A DNA stretch of 64,000 bases from the NCBI GenBank assembly GCA_046538735.1, contig JBKHII010000013.1, forward strand, positions 1 through 64,000, read 5' to 3'. The first letter of the stretch is position 1, and each line of letters starts with the position of its first letter. Made by a program: the position numbers and the translations under genes. The stretch comes from SLST01 sp046538735 (GTDB lineage Bacteria; Spirochaetota; Spirochaetia; DSM-27196; SLST01). Positions 52,855-64,000 of this stretch are shown one piece after another. The notes under the pieces are model-generated. The model did no database searches. It worked only from the letters and a program-made list of their open reading frames with translations, and was not told where the DNA came from.

Positions 52855-54048
52855 CTATTCGATGATCTCGATGACCTGGCCGGAGGCTACCGTTCGACCA
52901 CCCTCACGGATAGCGAACCGAAGGCCCTTGTCCATGGCGATCGGGTGGATCAGCTCGGCGATGATCTCGGTGTTGTCACCGGGCATGACCATCTCCTTGC
53001 CCTCGGGAAGCGCGACCGTTCCGGTAATGTCGGTCGTTCGGAAGTAGAACTGCGGACGGTAGCCGGTGAAGAACGGGCTATGACGACCGCCTTCGTCCCG
53101 ACTCAGCGCGTAGATCGTGCCCTTGAACTTCGTGTGCGGCGTGATGGAACCCGGCTTCGCGAGCACCTGTCCACGCTCGACCTCGTTCTTGTCGATGCCA
53201 CGCAGCAGCGCGCCGATATTGTCGCCCGCCTGCCCTTCGTCGAGGAGCTTGTTGAACATTTCGACGCCGGTCACAACGGTTTCCTTCGTGTCCCGGATAC
53301 CGATGATCTGCACCTTGTCGTTCACGTGGACAACGCCCTTCTCGATACGCCCGGTCACGACGGTACCGCGACCCTGAATCGAGAAGATGTCCTCGATCGG
53401 CATCAGGAAGTCCTGGTCGACCGCGCGCTCCGGCAGCGGGAAGTACGTATCCATCGCCTCGAGGAGCTCGAGAACCGGCTTCACCTTCTCGTCGTCCGCC
53501 GGATTCGACATCGCCTCGAACGCGCTCCCCTTAATGATGGGGATCTCGTCGCCCGGGAACTCGTACTCCTTCAGGACCTCGCGAACCTCTTCTTCGACCA
53601 GCTCGATGAGCTCGGGGTCGTCGACCTGGTCGGTCTTGTTCAGGAAAACGATAATCGCAGGCACGCCAACCTGGCGCGCGAGCAGGATATGCTCACGAGT
53701 CTGCGGCATGACCGAGTCAGGAGCTGAAACGACGAGCACCGCACCGTCCATTTGAGCGGCACCGGTGATCATATTCTTGATGTAGTCGGCGTGTCCCGGA
53801 CAGTCAACGTGCGCGTAGTGGCGCGCTTCGCTCTCGTACTCAACGTGACGAGTGTTGATCGTGATACCACGAGCCTTCTCTTCGGGAGCATTGTCGATCT
53901 CCTCGTAGCTCATGACCTTTCCGGAGCCCATCCGCTGCGAGCTGATCATCGTGATTGCCGCAGTCAGAGTCGTCTTACCATGGTCTACGTGGCCAATGGT
54001 GCCGACGTTAATATGGGGCTTCGTCCTCTCAAACTTCTCCTTAGCCAT
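52855..54048 (-). CDS. tuf: Translation elongation factor Tu
   Basis: GTPase that delivers aminoacyl-tRNA to the ribosome, 397 aa. G1 GHVDHGKTT, G3 DCPGHADY and G4 NKTDQVDD are intact, and domains 2 and 3 are standard (GRGTVVTGRIEKGVV; EGGRHSPFFTGYRPQFYFRT). The ATG at 54048 follows AAGGAGG. The frame stays open for 77 codons upstream but those do not match EF-Tu and lack a credible start. fusA, normally between rpsG and tuf, is absent. Confidence 0.98.
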   Translation of the reverse strand: MAKEKFERTKPHINVGTIGHVDHGKTTLTAAITMISSQRMGSGKVMSYEEIDNAPEEKARGITINTRHVEYESEARHYAHVDCPGHADYIKNMITGAAQMDGAVLVVSAPDSVMPQTREHILLARQVGVPAIIVFLNKTDQVDDPELIELVEEEVREVLKEYEFPGDEIPIIKGSAFEAMSNPADDEKVKPVLELLEAMDTYFPLPERAVDQDFLMPIEDIFSIQGRGTVVTGRIEKGVVHVNDKVQIIGIRDTKETVVTGVEMFNKLLDEGQAGDNIGALLRGIDKNEVERGQVLAKPGSITPHTKFKGTIYALSRDEGGRHSPFFTGYRPQFYFRTTDITGTVALPEGKEMVMPGDNTEIIAELIHPIAMDKGLRFAIREGGRTVASGQVIEIIE

Positions 54049-54438
54049 TACGCCCTCCTTGGGTTTTGCCACGAACCCGTGGTCCGTACATAACTCTATC
54101 TTCGCGATTCCGACCGTCGACACGCGGCGGCTTGAATCCTTTGCGAACTCTGTGATGTGGAATGAATAAGGTGGGATCGGAACGCCCTGCGGCGTTCGAA
54201 AGACGCGAAGCGAGCGGGTGCATTTCACCCACTCAGACGTCGCGACCACCTTGTCATCCCGCGGCACTTTCGTAAGCACAGGACCGCGTGCCTGACGGTC
54301 CTGCTGAACCAGCTCTCCGGGAGAGACGACCGGTTTGGTCTGCGCTGATTGAGACGGAAGATCTCAACCAAAGCTGTGAAAGAACTCTGCGGCATCACAA
54401 CCGCCGCGCCACCGGCTACCGGTGGTTCTTCAGGCTCT
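54049..54438 (-). other. 390-bp non-coding spacer between rpsG and tuf
   Basis: The longest gene-free stretch here, in the place where fusA lies in many bacteria. On the minus strand it holds several perfect stem-loops: CCACCGG/CCGGTGG (54425-54409), CAGGACCG/CGGTCCTG with a 9-base loop (54303-54279), GGGTG/CACCC (54230-54216) and GAACGCC/GGCGTTC (54197-54180). No T-run follows any of them. I found no convincing promoter and no homology to EF-G. It may be a structured tuf leader or a fusA deletion remnant. Confidence 0.6.
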
Positions 54439-54909
54439 CTACCACCTGTAGTGGCTGAATGCCTTGTTGGCTTCGGCCATCCGGTGAGTATCTTCCTTCT
54501 TCTTGAAGGCGGTACCCGACTGATTAGCCGCATCCATCAACTCGCCGCTGAGCTTCTGACTCATACTGCGGCCGCTTCGTGCGCGGGCGGCGGCGATCAA
54601 CCACCGCATCGCCAGTGCTTCACGACGCGAATCGCGAATCTCGACCGGAACCTGGTAGGTCGATCCGCCGACGCGACGGCTCTTCACCTCCACAACCGGC
54701 TTCACGTTCTCGATCGCCTTGAGGAAAACCTCAAGCGGCTTGGCGTCGCCCTTCCGCTCGATCTCGTCCATCGCACCGTAGAATGCGTTCTGCGCGACGG
54801 ACTTCTTACCGTCGAGCATCATGCGCGACACGAACTTCGCAACAACTGTGCTCCCGAATCGGGGATCGGGAATCGTCGGCTTTCTCGGAACAATACGTCT
54901 CCGTGGCAT
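54439..54909 (-). CDS. rpsG: 30S ribosomal protein S7
   Basis: 16S 3'-major-domain assembly initiator at the E site, 156 aa: MPRRRIVPRKPTIPDPRFGS, KFVSRMMLDGKKSVAQNAFY and GTAFKKKEDTHRMAEANKAF. ATG at 54909, 7 bp after rpsL; the longer in-frame extension lies inside rpsL and is spurious. In E. coli S7 represses its own operon. Confidence 0.98.
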   Translation of the reverse strand: MPRRRIVPRKPTIPDPRFGSTVVAKFVSRMMLDGKKSVAQNAFYGAMDEIERKGDAKPLEVFLKAIENVKPVVEVKSRRVGGSTYQVPVEIRDSRREALAMRWLIAAARARSGRSMSQKLSGELMDAANQSGTAFKKKEDTHRMAEANKAFSHYRW

Positions 54910-54916
54910 TGCGTAC

Positions 54917-55291
54917 CTACGCCTTCGGTCGCTTCGTCCCGTACTTGGAACGAGACTTTCGCCGATCATCCACACCGAGTGTGTCCTTGGCTCCACGAAT
55001 GATGTGGTACCGCACACCCGGCAGGTCCTTGACTCGGCCCCCACGAAGCAGAACAACGGAGTGCTCCTGCAAGTTGTGACCGATTCCGGGAATGTACGCC
55101 GTGACCTCGATTCCATTCGTGAGCCGCACACGGGCGACCTTGCGAAGCGCCGAGTTCGGCTTCTTCGGGGTGAAGGTCATGACGCGGGTACACACACCGC
55201 GCTTCTGCGGACACGCCTCCAGCGCCGGAGACTTCGTTCCCTTCTTGATAGCCCTTCGGCCTCTTCGGACCAACTGGTTTATAGTTGGCAT
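54917..55291 (-). CDS. rpsL: 30S ribosomal protein S12
   Basis: Decoding-centre protein, 124 aa: PTINQLVRRGRRAIKKGTKS, VCTRVMTFTPKKPNSALRKV and GRVKDLPGVRYHIIRG. The Lys of TPKKPNSA, where streptomycin resistance mutations fall, is wild type. It has its own promoter in the rpoC-rpsL gap; GGGAG lies 12 bases before the ATG. Confidence 0.98.
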   Translation of the reverse strand: MPTINQLVRRGRRAIKKGTKSPALEACPQKRGVCTRVMTFTPKKPNSALRKVARVRLTNGIEVTAYIPGIGHNLQEHSVVLLRGGRVKDLPGVRYHIIRGAKDTLGVDDRRKSRSKYGTKRPKA

Positions 55292-55328
55292 GCTTTCTGA
55301 ACACTCCCTTCAGTAGTCGTGAGCACGT

Positions 55329-55357
55329 AATGTACCAATGCGCTCCGGTGATGTCAA
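55329..55357 (-). promoter_or_regulatory. Strong promoter of rpsL (str operon)
   Basis: Minus strand TTGACA (55357-55352), 17-base spacer, TACATT (55334-55329), 38 bases before the rpsL ATG. It is among the best sigma-70 matches in the window, so the str-S10-spc-alpha genes need not depend on read-through from rpoBC. Confidence 0.85.
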
Positions 55358-55367
55358 CTCTTCACGC

Positions 55368-55397
55368 AACGGCGCCCGGCGCTTTCGCGCCGCCGTT
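55368..55397 (-). promoter_or_regulatory. Compound hairpin after rpoC
   Basis: Minus strand AACGGCG ... CGCCGTT enclosing GCGC-GAAA-GCGC (a GNRA-capped inner stem), 8 bases after the rpoC stop. No T-run follows, so termination would be partial; it could protect the rpoC 3' end. Confidence 0.6.
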
Positions 55398-55405
55398 GAA
55401 TCGCC

Positions 55406-59638
<4,233 letters not shown>

Positions 59639-59649
59639 TATTCCCCCGA

Positions 59650-63168
<3,519 letters not shown>

Positions 63169-63181
63169 GTATTCCTCCCAG

Positions 63182-63225
63182 CGCCGCAACCAGCGGCGAG
63201 CGTCTCTCCGGAGCACGCTCCAGAG
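63182..63225 (-). promoter_or_regulatory. Two further hairpins just before rpoB
   Basis: Minus strand: CTCTGGAGC-GT-GCTCCGGAG (63225-63206, 9 bp with one G-U) and CGCCGC-TGGTT-GCGGCG (63198-63182). The second ends 13 bases before the rpoB ATG and may modulate access to its ribosome binding site. Confidence 0.5.
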
Positions 63226-63234
63226 ATACAGAAA

Positions 63235-63271
63235 CCATTGAAGACAGGCACTCTTGTCCCGTCCTCAATGG
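63235..63271 (-). promoter_or_regulatory. 14-bp stem-loop in the rplL-rpoB gap (processing/attenuation site)
   Basis: On the minus strand, CCATTGAGGACGGG, a 9-base loop and CCTGTCTTCAATGG pair over 14 positions with two G-U wobbles. In E. coli the same junction holds a partial terminator and an RNase III cleavage site that lower rpoBC relative to L7/L12; location and shape suggest a like role. Confidence 0.65.
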
Positions 63272-63312
63272 TGAGTCGTGTAGTATGTACGTCGTAAGCC
63301 CGAACTCGATGC

Positions 63313-63705
63313 TTACTTGACTTCGACCTTGGCGCCGGCCGCCTCGAGCTTCTCCTTGATCGAGTTGGCCTCGTCCTTGGATACGCCTTCCTTAACAGCC
63401 TTGCCTCCGGCCTCAACGAGCTCCTTCGCTTCCTTCAGGCCGAGACCTGTGATAGCGCGGACCTCTTTGATGACAGGGATCTTCTTCCCGTCATCGAAGC
63501 TTGCCAGAATGACGTTGAACTCGCTCTGCTCTTCCTCAGCAGCTGCTTCGCCGCCCGCGGCTGGAGCCACGCCGGCTGCAACTGCAACCGGAGCCGCAGC
63601 GGTAACGCCAAACTTCTCTTCCATCGCCTTGACGAGCTCGCTCACCTCGAGCACGCTCATGTTGGCAATGGCCTCCAGAATGTCTTCCTGCTTGAGTGCT
63701 GCCAT
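63313..63705 (-). CDS. rplL: 50S ribosomal protein L7/L12
   Basis: Stalk protein that recruits GTPase factors, 130 aa. N-terminal dimerisation domain (ALKQEDILEAIANMSVLEVS), Ala/Gly/Pro-rich hinge (VAAGVAPAAGGEAAAEE) and C-terminal factor-binding domain (GLGLKEAKELVEAGGKAVKE). AAGGAGG precedes the ATG at 63705. It lies between rplJ and rpoB. Confidence 0.98.
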   Translation of the reverse strand: MAALKQEDILEAIANMSVLEVSELVKAMEEKFGVTAAAPVAVAAGVAPAAGGEAAAEEEQSEFNVILASFDDGKKIPVIKEVRAITGLGLKEAKELVEAGGKAVKEGVSKDEANSIKEKLEAAGAKVEVK

Positions 63706-63810
63706 ATTACCTTCCTCCTTCATCTGTATTGAACGGCGATAGCATGCAACACTTCTCTCGAAGACTAACGCCGTCTCTCCACCCGTCCCGACGGAACGGG
63801 AATTGGATAC

Positions 63811-64000
63811 CTATTCTCCCGACTTCTTGTCCGCAACCGCCTGAAGCACACGCACCAGCTTCTGCGTCACCCCGTTCATCGCGTAGACGAGGTTCTGCAG
63901 CGGCGCGTTCATCGTGCTCATCAGCTGAGCCAGAAGCTGATCGCGACTCGGAAGCTTACTGAGCGCTTCGGTCTGCGATGCGTCGAAGACCCTTCCGTCA
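63811..64000 (-). CDS. rplJ: 50S ribosomal protein L10 (C-terminal part, cut by window edge)
   Basis: Only the last 62 codons are present; the start lies beyond 64000. The fragment reads DGRVFDASQTEALSKLPSRD, then QLLAQLMSTMNAPLQNLVYA and NGVTQKLVRVLQAVADKK, which matches the L10 end including the helix that anchors L7/L12 dimers. An 8-bp hairpin (63782-63800) follows in the 105-bp space before rplL. Confidence 0.93.
   Translation of the reverse strand, partial: DGRVFDASQTEALSKLPSRDQLLAQLMSTMNAPLQNLVYAMNGVTQKLVRVLQAVADKKSGE

Noticed and set aside
54049..54279. N-terminal extension of EF-Tu by 77 codons
   Set aside because: No similarity to EF-Tu, only a TTG start, and AAGGAGG sits at the normal ATG.

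Overview
The window is a high-GC bacterial chromosome segment, almost entirely protein-coding. It most likely comes from a free-living spirochaete. The evidence is the merged beta-operon/str/S10/spc/alpha gene order without fusA, adk, map, infA or rpsD, an RpoB rifampicin pocket carrying Asn at the E. coli Ser531 position (a known trait of spirochaetes), an orphan groES, and several lineage-type exported proteins with no obvious wider family. I saw no tRNA, rRNA, CRISPR array, insertion sequence, prophage or attachment site.

Layout. 1-8.5 kb (mostly minus): pyruvate phosphate dikinase, a short sigma-70 factor, a SEC-C motif protein, monocistronic groES (plus), a JAMM-domain/DinG helicase fusion and purine nucleoside phosphorylase. 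8.6-12.6 kb (plus): asd-lysC (aspartate family), a J-domain protein and a MraY/WecA-type transferase. 12.6-17.9 kb (minus): one tightly packed operon murG-cvpA-holB-histidine kinase-NtrC-type regulator. 17.9-26.5 kb (plus): an exported protein of unknown function, then the complete phosphate regulon pstS-pstC-pstA-pstB-phoU-phoB-phoR. It has two blocks of 11-bp-periodic CTAACA repeats that look like Pho boxes, and an unusual PstA with a large PstS-like periplasmic insert.

26.5-30.3 kb is a small envelope cluster: DUF445 membrane protein and SH3-domain lipoprotein (minus), diverging from an exported beta-rich protein and a caspase-fold (C14) lipoprotein (plus). 30.3-35.7 kb (minus): uvrB, an HtrA protease, comM/yifB and rnhA. 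35.7-39.8 kb: a small membrane protein (plus) and a 1166-residue membrane protein with a roughly 340-residue Asp/Glu repeat tract (minus).

39.9-64 kb is one continuous minus-strand run of transcription/translation genes: rplJ (cut by the window edge), rplL, rpoB, rpoC, rpsL, rpsG, tuf, the S10 and spc clusters, secY, rpmJ, rpsM, rpsK, rpoA, rplQ, closed by a clear terminator. RNA hairpins mark the rplL-rpoB, rpoC-rpsL, rpsG-tuf and tuf-rpsJ junctions, and rpsL has its own strong promoter.

Most of the window is core genome. No multi-gene block has the look of a wholly new system. The best leads are the PstA fusion with its Pho-box arrays, the JAMM-DinG fusion, the caspase lipoprotein cluster, the acidic-repeat protein, and a set of apparently leaderless genes.
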